The notes under the pieces were generated by a model that was not told the DNA's origin, did no database searches, and saw only the letters and a list, made by a program, of their open reading frames with translations. 46,394 bases of DNA, from contig NZ_KQ948788.1 of NCBI RefSeq assembly GCF_001514205.1, forward strand, positions 1 to 46,394, given 5' to 3'. The DNA comes from Streptomyces griseoruber (lineage in GTDB: Bacteria > Actinomycetota > Actinomycetes > Streptomycetales > Streptomycetaceae). The position numbers and the translations under genes are program-made. Shown here one piece after another: positions 17,044 through 25,743 of this stretch (position 1 is its first letter; each line of letters starts with the position of its first letter).

Positions 17044-17518
17044 GATGCTCACATCCTTCCTGGGTGGCGCAGCCGGTGAGTGGCGAGTCCGTGGCGTACT
17101 CGGAGTCGCCTGGTTCCAGCTGGCGCGGTTGCTGTCGCGGGTACTGGCGTACGTCTGTGTCGTTGCGATAGTACGCAAGAGGGCCGCGTTGTTCTCTGTG
17201 GTAGGACTGAGGTTTGACGGGTGCGGCGTTGCAGCGGGCAGGGGCGGATGTGTCTGCGGGACGAAGAGCCGGTCGGCGATGAGGTTTTCTGCAGACGGTT
17301 GGGTCTGCAGTTTGGTGGGGTGCAGGGCAGGGGCGGCGGCTCTTCGGTCCCGGTGTGGTGCGGTCCTTGACCGGGAGTGCCGGCTTGCCGGGCGGGTTGG
17401 ATTCTGGGGGGCCTGGCGGGCGGTTCGGGGGGTGAGGCCGTCGTGGAGCGGGGTTCGTCATGGGATCACGGTTCGGTCGTGGTGTTCACGCGGTTGCGGA
17501 TCGGGCCGTGACCGGTGG
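17044..17518. other. upstream region of the H1-like gene
   Basis: No gene is supported here. The stretch nearest the gene is less GC-rich and holds the palindrome at 17163-17178. The remainder up to 17518 shows no recognisable coding sequence on either strand. Confidence 0.45.
17163..17178. promoter_or_regulatory. palindrome TTGCG-N6-CGCAA upstream of the H1-like gene
   Basis: TTGCG and CGCAA flank ATAGTA about 120 bp before the start codon, in an AT-richer patch. It may be an operator or part of the promoter. No regulator can be named. Confidence 0.4.
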
Positions 17519-17998
17519 TCAGCTGTGGTCCTCCCGGTCCTTGGTGCAGAACCGGGCCTCGCTGACCACGGTGTCGCCGGTTGTGGTGGCCGGTACGTGC
17601 ATGTCGGGCCCGGCCGGTCCCAGGTGTCCGCCGCAGCCGATGACCAGGCCGCTCTCGTCCTTGTCTGCGTGCTGGATCAGAGTCGCGTCGGTGCCGGAGA
17701 CCGTCCTGCCGATCAGCTGGATGTGCCAGTAGTGCCGCCCACCCCGGCCTGGTCGAACCGCCTCCTCGTCGAGGTACGGCTGCCGTCTGCTGCGGGTTCT
17801 TCCCGAACGCCGGCGGCCCGATCTGCTTCAGCGGCGTCCGGTCCCGGCGCGGGCGGTCCCGGTCGGGTTTGACCGGTCATGTCCCCGAGTTCGGCTGCGG
17901 CCTGCGGACATCGCGCCACTCGATGACCGCCTCGGCCCTGTACGGGTCGGCCGGTGACTCCGGGCAGACAGGCAGGGCATGGGTCGGCATCGTGTCTC
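17519..17998 (-). pseudogene. decayed hypothetical gene
   Basis: The minus strand has a convincingly coding 3' part with high third-position GC: HYWHIQLIGRTVSGTDATLI, QHADKDESGLVIGCGGHLGP, PDMHVPATTTGDTVVSEARF, ending CTKDREDHS. Upstream the coding signal continues in a second frame (PLKQIGPPAFGKNPQQTA). Before that, beyond an in-frame stop at 17877-17879, it reads DPYRAEAVIEWRDVRRPQPN. At least one frameshift near 17775 and one stop therefore break it. I do not recognise the family. Confidence 0.5.
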
Positions 17999-18263
17999 GG
18001 TGCTCCGCGTGCCCTTCGGCTGACGGTCCCCACGCTTGTGCGGCTCTCGTGGACAGCCTCCATGGCCGCCGCCTCGGGATCACCATTTTGGTTTCACCCG
18101 GACCCTTGTTCCTTCCCGGTGGGCAGGGCGGTGGATGTCCCGGCGTGCGGCGGACGGGATCCGTGCTGGATGGCGACCAGTTGCTCGTCGGACACAGGCG
18201 CAGGCTGTCCGGGCCGGGCACTGTCGGCAGGCTCCGTAGTCTGCAACTCCGCTGCGGTGTGCG

Positions 18264-19238
18264 TCACTTGATGTCTCTGCCGTGATCGTCGGATCCGCCG
18301 TTGGATTTGCGTTCCTGCTTCCGGTCGGAGCTGTATGTGTGCCTGACGGTGTGGGGTGGCACCTTGTTCGAGGTGTGCGGTGCGCTGCTGTGTTGCCCGT
18401 GCAAGCGGACCCTCGGCTGGGCCGGGCCCCGGCTTCGCAGCTCGGAGGCGGCCGGCCGGTGGCCTGGCGCGTGATCGCCGTCCCTGTCCAGCTCCGGCTG
18501 GCATGCCTGCTGGCGACCGGCCTGGCAAGGCCCTGGGGGAGGCCGGGCCGGGGAGAGCAAACCGACGCCCGCCCGCGTCCGCACAGGGTTGAGGAACCTG
18601 CCCGCGAAGACCGGCTCTCCGGCCGGCGCGCCGCAGCCGTCCGGCCCGGGACCGGGCAGGCCGCCCGGCTCGAGGAACCGCCGCCCCGCCGCCCGGCTCG
18701 ACGTGGGCAGGGTCCTCTCTGCCGGTGAGGCATACGGCCCCGGATCCTCGGCGCGCATCCCGCGGACCGTCGCCGCGTCGTACTCGTGGGCACGCACCGG
18801 GCTGGTGGTCTCGGCCGGGGGCACCTGCCGCCGGTCCTGCAGGGCAGGCTGCTGGATGCGTTCCAGCTGGTCCAGTACCCGGCCCTGGACGGCCGAGGGC
18901 AGGCACGCCCGCCCCGCCGCCACGTCGCGCACCGTCCGCGCCAACGCCGCGGCATCCACCTCGGGGCGCCACAGCACCGCCCGGATCCGGGGCTCCGCGG
19001 CGACCAGGTCGGCCTGGCCGCCGCCGCTCACGATCAGTACCAGGCGGCTGCCCGCCGGGGTGGGCAGACCGCGCAGCAGGTGCAGGACCGAGGTCTCGAC
19101 CGTGGTGACCGGGACCACCGCGACCTCGGCCTCCCCCAGGGCCGTCAGCATGATCCGGGGGTGCTCCTCCAGCCAGGTCCGCAGACCGGCGTCGGTGAGC
19201 GGATCTGCGGCATGGACGGCCACACGGACTGCTCTCAC
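18264..19238 (-). CDS. receiver-like regulator lacking its LuxR DNA-binding domain
   Basis: The first ~120 residues follow the pattern of Streptomyces receiver-like LuxR regulators: VRVAVHAADPLTDAGLRTWL, EVAVVPVTTVETSVLHLLRG, GSRLVLIVSGGGQADLVAAE, IRAVLWRPEVDAAALARTVR and GRACLPSAVQGRVLDQLERI. In relatives this is followed by a LuxR helix-turn-helix. Here residues ~125-324 are low-complexity (Pro, Gly, Arg, Ser) with no HTH in any frame. The GTG at 19238 has AGGGA upstream. The 3' half may be non-coding read-through, making this a truncated gene. No phosphoacceptor Asp is in the normal position, as is common in this subgroup. Confidence 0.55.
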   Translation of the reverse strand: MRAVRVAVHAADPLTDAGLRTWLEEHPRIMLTALGEAEVAVVPVTTVETSVLHLLRGLPTPAGSRLVLIVSGGGQADLVAAEPRIRAVLWRPEVDAAALARTVRDVAAGRACLPSAVQGRVLDQLERIQQPALQDRRQVPPAETTSPVRAHEYDAATVRGMRAEDPGPYASPAERTLPTSSRAAGRRFLEPGGLPGPGPDGCGAPAGEPVFAGRFLNPVRTRAGVGLLSPARPPPGPCQAGRQQACQPELDRDGDHAPGHRPAASELRSRGPAQPRVRLHGQHSSAPHTSNKVPPHTVRHTYSSDRKQERKSNGGSDDHGRDIK

Positions 19239-19291
19239 TGGTTTCCCTGCTGCCCTCTGACGTACGTCGCCCGACCACGAGTCACTGATCC

Positions 19292-20032
19292 TCACCTGCG
19301 GAGCAGCGCGAGGAGATCGGGGTGGCCGGTGAGGACCTCGGTGAGGAACTGCTGCGCGAGGGGCGCATGGCTTTCGATGTCGACGGTGCCCCAGTCGATG
19401 CCGCCGAAGGGCGGCTGGGGGTCGTACTCGATCAGGAGCTGTACCTCCCGGGCGGTCTGCTCGTCGGTCATGCGGCTCACGAGGTGGAGCGCCATGTCGA
19501 TGCCGGCCGAGACGCCGGCGGCCGTGAGGTACGGGCCGTCCTCCACCCAGCGTTCGGCGACCGGGGTCGCCCCGAAGGAGGTGAGCAGGTCCCGGAACAT
19601 CCAGTGGGTGGTGGCGCGGCGGCCGTCCAGCAGCCCCGCGGCGCCCAGCAGCAGGGAGCCGGTGCAGACGGAGCCGATGACCTCCGCGTGCGCCGCCGCC
19701 CGGCGAATGCCGTCGAGCAGGCTCCGGTCCGCCATGGCCGCCAGCGTGGGGACCAGGCCGCCGGGCACCACCACCGCGTACGGGTCCATGGTGTAGTCGA
19801 AGGTGCTGTCGGGCACCACGGCGAGCGGGGTGTCGGTCTCCATCACCCGCAGTCGCCGGCCCATGACCACGACCCGGAAGCCGTCGCGGACGCTCTGCAG
19901 CGCCGAGAACACCTGCAACGGTCCGACCAGGTCCAGGAGCGTGAGCCCCGGGTAGGCGACGAAAGCGACGGTCCGCGTCGGCTGCGACGGCTGTGTCCGC
20001 TGCGTCGGCTGGGCAGTGTCGGTGACGGACAT
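19292..20032 (-). CDS. DJ-1/PfpI family protein (GATase1-like)
   Basis: A 246-residue protein with the ThiJ/PfpI fold: TRTVAFVAYPGLTLLDLVGP, then FDYTMDPYAVVVPGGLVPTL, and the nucleophile elbow VIGSVCTGSLLLGAAGLLDG with the expected cysteine. GRRATTHWMFRDLLTSFG and AGVSAGIDMALHLVSRMTDE follow. This matches stand-alone relatives of the GlxA regulator N-terminal domain, some of which act as isonitrile hydratases or chaperone-like hydrolases. The ATG at 20032 has GGGAG upstream. The neighbouring divergent gene is a frameshifted GlxA-type regulator, so the two may once have been regulated together. Confidence 0.88.
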   Translation of the reverse strand: MSVTDTAQPTQRTQPSQPTRTVAFVAYPGLTLLDLVGPLQVFSALQSVRDGFRVVVMGRRLRVMETDTPLAVVPDSTFDYTMDPYAVVVPGGLVPTLAAMADRSLLDGIRRAAAHAEVIGSVCTGSLLLGAAGLLDGRRATTHWMFRDLLTSFGATPVAERWVEDGPYLTAAGVSAGIDMALHLVSRMTDEQTAREVQLLIEYDPQPPFGGIDWGTVDIESHAPLAQQFLTEVLTGHPDLLALLRR

Positions 20033-20051
20033 GTCGTGCTCCCAGGTACGA

Positions 20052-20100
20052 GGCCGCTCGGGGCGGCAGTGGGTTCGGGGCCGCTCGGGGCGGCGGTGGG
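20052..20100. repeat. tandem 22-bp GC-rich repeat, two units
   Basis: Two 22-bp units starting GGCCGCTCGGGGCGGC, at 20052-20073 and 20079-20100, differ at one position. They lie in the divergent promoter region between the DJ-1 and GlxA-like genes, about 20 bp upstream of the DJ-1 start codon. Confidence 0.6.
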
Positions 20101-20262
20101 GCCGGCCGGGGAGCGGCCACCCGGTCGGTCCGCCCGCGCAGCGCGCGTCCGGCAGGCACACGCTCTCCGGGCGCTCCGGGAAGCGGCAGCCGGCCCCGCC
20201 CGGGCCATGTCCGCAATCCTGTGATCCCTGGCAGCCGGACGGGCTGCCGTACGCTCGGGGCC

Positions 20263-21201
20263 GTGACCAGGGCGGCGCACCACGTGGTGATCATCGGATT
20301 CGAGCAGGCGGCTCTGCTCGGCATCGCCTGTGTCAGCGACACCCTCGATGTGGCCAGCCAGCAGGGGGCCGACCCCCGTTTCGACGTCCGGCTCGCCTCC
20401 CTGCGCGGCCGGCCCGTACGAGGGACCAGCGGGCTCTCCCTGCTGGGCGGCACCCCTGTCGAGCGGGTGCGGGACCCCATCGCCACCCTGGTGGTCGCGG
20501 GCGGGACCGGGCACCTGGACGCCGCCGGGAACACCGAGCCCGTGCGCCACGTCCGCCGCTTGGCGCATCAGTGGCCGAGTGGCCTCGGTGTGCACCGGCG
20601 CGTCGGTGCACACCGAGGCGGGACTGCTGGACGGGCGACGGGCGGCCACGCACCGGGCGACCGCCCGTGATCTCGCCGACGAGTACCGCGCGGTCACCGT
20701 CGATCCGGGTCGGTTGTTCATCGTCGACGGCCCGGTGTGCACCTCGGCCGGCATGACCGGGGCGCTCGACCCGGCCCGGTCCGTGGCCCGTTTCCCGGTC
20801 ACCTATCTGCAGCGCCCGGGAAACCGGTCGCAGGTGTCCATGTACGTGAAGGATCCCGCGCCGGACCACCGGGTGCTGCGCGAGGTAGTCCGGTACGTCA
20901 CCGCGCATCCCCTGACCACCGCGGCGCCGGCAGTGCGGGCCGGACTCAGTGAACGGCACCTCTCCCGCCTCTTCCTCGATCAACTGGGCCGCTCACCGGC
21001 CCGCTTCGTCCGCGCGGCCCGCACCGGGGCCGCGGCCCGCCTCCTCCAAGGCACCACCCTGGCGCCGGCGTCGCTCGCTCGCCGGTGCGGGTTCGGCTCC
21101 ACCGGGACACTGCGCCAGGCCTTCCGGGACCACTGCGCCATCTCACCGTCCGTCTACCGGCTGACGCTGCGACGCAGCGCCGGGCTCTGGCGGAAAGCGT
21201 C
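20263..21201 (+). pseudogene. GlxA-family AraC-type regulator, frameshifted
   Basis: From GTG 20263 the frame encodes the DJ-1-like sensor domain (HHVVIIGFEQAALLGIACVS, FDVRLASLRGRPVRGTSGLS, PIATLVVAGGTGHLDAAGNT). Near 20578 the message moves to another frame: RVASVCTGASVHTEAGLLDG, then FIVDGPVCTSAGMTGALDPA. The segment after TSAGMTG is also shorter than in relatives. The AraC helix-turn-helix pair is recognisable (LSERHLSRLFLDQLGRSPAR and LARRCGFGSTGTLRQAFRDH). No stop follows at the usual place and the frame runs into the next gene antisense. All three signs indicate a dead gene. Confidence 0.8.
20584..20617. repeat. perfect 14-bp palindrome inside the GlxA pseudogene
   Basis: CTCGGTGTGCACCG and its exact inverse flank GCGCGT. 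It lies in the nucleophile-elbow coding region just after the frameshift. Confidence 0.6.
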
Positions 21202-21287
21202 TGAGGGCGTAAGGGCATGCGTAAAGGCCTGCTGCATGCAACTGCCCGTTCCCTTTCACGTCCGGCCGGCCGGACATGAGCCCTTCT

Positions 21288-21752
21288 CTACTGGTTCACC
21301 TCGGAGAAGGACGTGCCGTACATCGCGTCGCAGGGACCGGCGGCGGCCTCCAATTGCCGCAGGGAGATGTTCAGCGCGTGCAGAAGGGAGAGTGTCTGGC
21401 GGAAATTCCCCGGCCACTGGTTCTCCGCCTCGGCCTTCAGGTATTCGGTGGTGTCCATTTTGACGGTCCGGGTCAGCCTCGGAACGCTGAACTGCCGGGC
21501 GAGTCGGTGCTCGGCCAGGGTGCGGGGTTCTTCGATGCCCATCAGTTCGGTGGTCCGGCACCAGAGAACGTCCGCGAGGGCGAACAGCTCATTCTCGGTG
21601 GGGCGGTACGCGCCGCTCTCCCAGGCGTCGACCAGTTCGGGATCGACGGGGGCGCCGAGCACCGTCATCTCCCTGGCCACATCGTGCGGCGACATACCCA
21701 GGTGCCGGCGTGCGGACAGGGAGTTGGCTGAGCTGAACAACGGTCGGTCCAT
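21288..21752 (-). CDS. XRE-type helix-turn-helix regulator
   Basis: A 154-residue protein. The N-terminal HTH reads SARRHLGMSPHDVAREMTVL, VDPELVDAWESGAYRPTENE and LFALADVLWCRTTELMG, the usual lambda-repressor-like five-helix order with a longer turn. The C-terminal half (YLKAEAENQWPGNFRQTLSL, LHALNISLRQLEAAAG) is helical and probably used for dimer or partner contacts. Start ATG 21752 was chosen because the frame upstream has no coding character. It is close to the WXG100 locus but transcribed away from it. Its targets are unknown. Confidence 0.8.
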   Translation of the reverse strand: MDRPLFSSANSLSARRHLGMSPHDVAREMTVLGAPVDPELVDAWESGAYRPTENELFALADVLWCRTTELMGIEEPRTLAEHRLARQFSVPRLTRTVKMDTTEYLKAEAENQWPGNFRQTLSLLHALNISLRQLEAAAGPCDAMYGTSFSEVNQ

Positions 21753-22309
21753 GCCTCGGTGCTTCCGTGCGGTGCGGGCCTTTCCCACGGTGGTCCGGAT
21801 GGCGCCACCGGGGGGAGGAACGGCTTGAGAGTGGGTTCGACTTCCTTGCCGATGCGCGACGTTGCGCTTTCGGCGGCTGCAAGAGGCAGCCGGGCCCGGC
21901 AGCGAGCTCCCCCGCCGTCCGGGCCTGCCGCCGGACCGGCTCGAACGCGTAGGGGCGAGCGTGCTCGGCCCGGGCGGCCAGGCAGGTAGCCGGCGGTCTC
22001 CCCGGGACGGGGGGCGTGTCCTGAGGCGACCGGCCGACGGTGGCCGCCTCGGTGCTCGGGAGATCGGGTGACCGCCCGTCACATTACGGCTTTCCCGTAG
22101 CTGTTGTGATCCGCCGAAGGTGGGGGAGGGACGAAGAGGAAAGGTGATTTTCCCCTTTGGACATGCGGTTCACGGGTTCCGGAAAAAAGGCCGGATCATT
22201 TAATGGGCGAAAGCTCAGAACTTGCTCAACAGCCCTTAGTTACTTATGAGTTGGGCCTTAATCTCATGCCGGTTCCTTCCCCGTGACTCATCACCCCAGG
22301 AGCAGACTC

Positions 22310-22651
22310 ATGGCAGGCGGCGGACAGCAGTCGAGCGCACAGTCGACCCGTAACGGCATTCAGGCACTGGAGGCCGCCCACAACGGCGTCACACGATGCC
22401 GGCAGGACGTGGACGCCACCCGCGGCAACCTCTCCACGGCGTACCAGGGCAGTGACGGAGGGCAGTTCGGTCAACTGCTGAGGATGTGGGACGAGCAGTG
22501 CGGCGTCATCCAGAAGAACCTCCAGGACATGGTCGACGCGCTCGAACTGAGCCTGAAACAGCACCAGCAGACCCAGAACGCCGCCGGCGAGGCCGTCATC
22601 CGAGCCCGCACCGCGGCGGATTTCGCCTTCCAGCAGCTCACCGGCGCCTGA
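22310..22651 (+). CDS. WXG100/ESAT-6-like protein
   Basis: A 113-residue helical hairpin protein: helix 1 STRNGIQALEAAHNGVTRCR, a turn AYQGSDGGQF at residues 44-53, and helix 2 CGVIQKNLQDMVDALELSLK. The length and the turn fit ESAT-6 proteins exported by type VII secretion. The usual Trp of the W-x-G motif is replaced by Tyr45 (Y-Q-G). The ATG at 22310 has AGGAG eight bases upstream. The truncated AAWKG-type gene follows directly; in Streptomyces such pairs are common. No type VII secretion components (EccC, EccD) are in the window. Confidence 0.85.
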   Translation: MAGGGQQSSAQSTRNGIQALEAAHNGVTRCRQDVDATRGNLSTAYQGSDGGQFGQLLRMWDEQCGVIQKNLQDMVDALELSLKQHQQTQNAAGEAVIRARTAADFAFQQLTGA

Positions 22652-22654
22652 CCG

Positions 22655-23918
22655 CCCTCCGCCCCCTCACGCACCGACCAGCTGGGCGAGCTGGCTGTCA
22701 CGAGGTGGTGGGAGTGGCAGGACCACTACGTCGAGAAGCAGACCCGGGAGGCCCTGTCGCGTCTGAGCAACCAGTGGCTCGACGTCGCGCAGCAGGTCGC
22801 CGCCCCGCTGCGCACGAGGGACACCACCACCCTGACCGAGGCGTACCAGAAGGAGGAGACGCGGGCCGCGAAGGAGGAGGCGCGGCTCGATAAGGAGGAG
22901 GCGCGGCGAGCGAAGGAGGAGGCCAAGAAGGAGGGAGAAAACCTCAGCAAGTCTCTCGACAACTTCGGCAAGAAGTTGAACGAGGGCCTGAGCGACTTCA
23001 GCAAGGACGTGGGCAAGGGCCTGGGGGGCGTCGGCGAACAACTCAACAAGGGCCTGGACGAGTTCGGCAAGGACGTCACCAAGGGCCTGGACCGGAGCCT
23101 GGACGGTGTCGGCGAGGGCATCGGCGAGAGTGTCGGCGGCCTGAACAAGAACCTGAAGGACTTCGGCGAAGGGATCGGCGAGAGCCTGAACCAAGCTCTC
23201 GGCGGCAACGGGGATACCCCGGGCGGCTCCGGCCCGTCGGTCACCTCACCGCTGAACGGCCTTCCGCTCGACCCTGGCTCCGGCACATCTGACACGAGTA
23301 CCCCCAGCACCATCACCAACCCGGACGGCAGCACCACCACGCGCTCCTCCGACGGGACCCTGACCACCACCTACCCCGACGGCACGGTCACGGTGCTGAA
23401 CCCGTCCACCGGGACGATGACCACGACCTCCCCCGACGGAAAGAGCACCACGACCCCCGTCGGCCAGGGCAAGCCGGTCACCAACCCCGACGGCAGCACC
23501 ACCGTGCTGAACCCGGACGGGTTCGCTGACCACGAAGTACCCGGACGGGTCGGTCCAGACGATCGAACCCGACGGCACGGTCACCACCACCGACCCCGAC
23601 GGGACGGTCCACTCCTCGCAGCTCGATCCGTCCCCGGGCACGGTCACCACGCCCAGCGGCGCCGTCACGAAGCTGAACCCGGACGGCACGCTGACGACGA
23701 GCTACCCGGACGGCACGAAGGAGACCGTCGACCCGTCCAAGGGCACGATCACGACCACCTCCCCGGACGGCGCGACGCACACCGACCCCCTCGGCGCCGG
23801 AAAGCAGTGTGCGGTCCCGCAGGATTCCACTCTGCCCACAGTCGAAGTGGGACATGTCCGCCTCACGGCGCGTTCGTCCGCGTTCACGGCGACCTGTGGA
23901 CCGTCGGCCGCCCCGTAG
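22655..23918 (+). pseudogene. AAWKG-type protein gene, truncated and frameshifted
   Basis: The reading frame is open from the WXG100 stop, but no ATG or GTG precedes the coding part. It starts within the protein: RWWEWQDHYVEKQTREALSR, a Lys/Glu/Ala coiled coil (RLDKEEARRAKEEAKKEG), then glycine-rich amphipathic repeats (LNEGLSDFSKDVGKGLGGVG). These are followed by PDG(S/T)-T-T repeats such as TNPDGSTTTRSSDGTLTTTY. An extra T near 23525 shifts the frame, and the repeats continue in the new frame (YPDGSVQTIEPDGTVTTTDP) to a stop at 23916-23918 after unrelated sequence. The first ~300 residues, including the AAWKG segment, are missing. This family is exported or surface-associated in Streptomyces. 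Confidence 0.75.
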
Positions 23919-23950
23919 AGAGTAGTGGGCCGCCGCTCCACCGTTCCGCC

Positions 23951-24245
23951 TCAGGCCGCGAGAACGTCCCGTAGTCCCCGTACGGCGCGCTCGCCGTGGT
24001 GCTGTGCGGGGATCGCTTCGTACAGGTCCAGGGTGCGGCGGCGGACCAGTCCGGTGCGGAAGCCGCCGGGGAGTCCGGCCAGGGCGGCGACCGCACGGCG
24101 GCACGCGCCGTCGTGGTGGGAGCGGGCGGCGGCGTCGATGTTCAGCAGGGTGCGGGTCATGGTGCTGGTCGGGGCGGACAGCTCCAGGGCGTGCCGCCGG
24201 CTCTCCCGGGCGCGGCGGGTGTCTCCGAGGGTGGTGAAGGCGTGG
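23951..24245 (-). pseudogene. C-terminal fragment of an XRE/TPR-type regulator
   Basis: The minus strand reads HAFTTLGDTRRARESRRHAL, ELSAPTSTMTRTLLNIDAAA, RTGLVRRRTLDLYEAI and ends GERAVRGLRDVLAA. This is the last part of the helical repeat region found in Streptomyces helix-turn-helix regulators with TPR-like tails. The N-terminal HTH part is absent. At 24245 the sequence switches to a different gene fragment on the other strand. Confidence 0.6.
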
Positions 24246-24560
24246 CTCGTCCAGGGCGAGACCTTCTCCTGCTACGCCGAATCGGCTTGGCACGACGTCG
24301 CGGGCTGCGGCCTGCTGTTCGTGGACGGCCCGCCCGGACGGCCCGCGCCGCTCGCCCGGTACCCGGCCGTTCCCCCGCTCGCCGGCGCTCTCGCCCCCGG
24401 GGCCGCGGTGGTCCTCGACGACTACGATCGCGCTGATGAGCAGGCCATTGCTGCCCGATGGATCCAGCAGCACCCCACCTGGTCCCTCGAACGCGTTGCA
24501 CACCGGAAGAAAACGGCAGCGCTGCATCTTCCGGACACACGGCAGCTGCCGGGCGCGGTC
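24246..24560 (+). pseudogene. C-terminal fragment of a class I SAM-dependent methyltransferase
   Basis: The plus strand encodes ETFSCYAESAWHDVAGCGLL, FVDGPPGRPAPLARYPAVPP, LAGALAPGAAVVLDDYDRAD and IAARWIQQHPTWSLERVAHR, then KKTAALHLP. FVDGPPG...LARYPA...LDDYDRxDE is typical of the second half of class I methyltransferases of the CmcI/TylF-like type. The SAM-binding half is missing, and the coding character fades after 24560. Confidence 0.6.
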
Positions 24561-24643
24561 GAATGGGCCGGGCGGGTCCGGTGGCGCGGGTGCGGCCGCC
24601 GGCTGGTCGGTGCCGTCCGCCGGGTCGTGGTTGCTCACGCTGC

Positions 24644-24881
24644 CTACTCCTCCCCTGGAACCGGAGTACGGGTAATCTTCACGTGCAGGCGGTGGCTGTC
24701 ACCGTCCCGGTCGTCGAGTACCACCTTGACCGTCCGGGGCCACCGTCTCGGTGACCTGGAGAAGGTAGCGCTGCCGCTGCTGCTCCCGCCGCGCTCGCCA
24801 CCGGAGGCGCAGCCAGAGCGCCAGCAGCGTGAAGACTTTGGCGGTGATGGTCGAGACGATGATGGCCGTGGCTGTGTCCAT
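24644..24881 (-). pseudogene. small membrane protein gene with a frameshift
   Basis: From ATG 24881 (minus strand) the sequence encodes a single membrane helix (ATAIIVSTITAKVFTLLALW) followed by a basic segment LRLRWRARREQQRQRYLLQV. Near 24745 the coding continues in another frame as TVKVVLDDRDGDSHRLHVKI to TRTPVPGEE and stops at 24644. Function unknown. The domain arrangement suggests a small anchored protein with a short beta-rich tail. Confidence 0.5.
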
Positions 24882-24957
24882 CGGATCCCCCTCTTGCTCG
24901 TTCTCCAGGCCCGGCCTTGGGACCGGTCATGAGCCAAGGGGGTGAGGAGTCCATGAT

Positions 24958-25194
24958 CGTGAACTCGACGGCGGACCAATTTTGAGACCCAGGCGCTGGA
25001 CCGGGCGGCCACGATCATCCGGTGTCTGAAGGCCGCCCCGGCCACCCGGGCCGTCACGATCGTCGCCTACCTCGTGGTTGACCGCCGTGGCGGCTCGCCG
25101 CTCGCCGCTCGCCGTGATCGGCTCCGGCTGCACGTTGTTCATCGTCGCCACGGAGCTCGTCTGCATCATCCAGGAGGAGCTCAAGAAGCCGTAG
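24958..25194 (+). pseudogene. small membrane protein remnant
   Basis: An open segment ETQALDRAATIIRCLKAAPA, TRAVTIVAYLVV is followed in another frame by SPLAVIGSGCTLFIVATELV, CIIQEELKKP and a stop at 25192-25194. The two halves look like one short protein with two membrane helices joined across a frameshift near 25080. A GTG at 25087 could start the 3' half alone (35 residues). Confidence 0.4.
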
Positions 25195-25419
25195 CGGCCG
25201 AAGCCGGGACGGCCGTCCGCGAGGCCACGATGCCCGGTATCGTCTCCGCGCCGGGCATCACCTGTTGCCTACCTGGTGCCACCCGCGGTGCTGCGTCGGC
25301 CGGGCCATCCCTGGGCGGTGAGGCTCAGGAAGCGCGAGTCCGGCTGTTCGGGAACGTCTCGGAGTCCTGTTGATCCGCCGGCCCGGCCTCGCGTAGCCGC
25401 ATCGCTCCGAGATCTCGTT

Positions 25420-25676
25420 TCAGCGGGCGAGGGTGACGGTGATGGGCTGGTCGCGGCATGCGGCGAGGAGCTGGGCGAGGGCGGTCTGCTCTGGGGGTCG
25501 ATGGTGAGGCGGTAGCCGGCGTAGGGAGGTAGCCACGTGGACGGGTCCTGGTCGGCCTTCGAGCGGTTCGAGGCCGCGGACCCCGCGATCAGGGCGCGGG
25601 AGTCGTCGAGGTCATCGGCATGGAACTCGCGTTCCTTCGCCGCCAGGCGGGGGCGCCAGCTGGCAGGGGGCGTCAT
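25420..25676 (-). pseudogene. C-terminal fragment of an HNH endonuclease-type protein
   Basis: The minus strand encodes AAKEREFHADDLDDSRALIA and RSKADQDPSTWLPPYAGYR. After a jump in frame and a deletion it continues as TPEQTALAQLLAACRDQPIT and VTLAR, with a stop at 25420-25422. The D-P-STWLPP-x-Y segment is characteristic of the end of secreted Streptomyces HNH nucleases. The catalytic part and the linking strand are missing. Confidence 0.55.
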
Positions 25677-25743
25677 TCCAACTGCGCTGTATTCGAAACC
25701 GCTGGTGGTGGCGGCAAGGTGGCAGGGGCGAGCACTATGGTGC

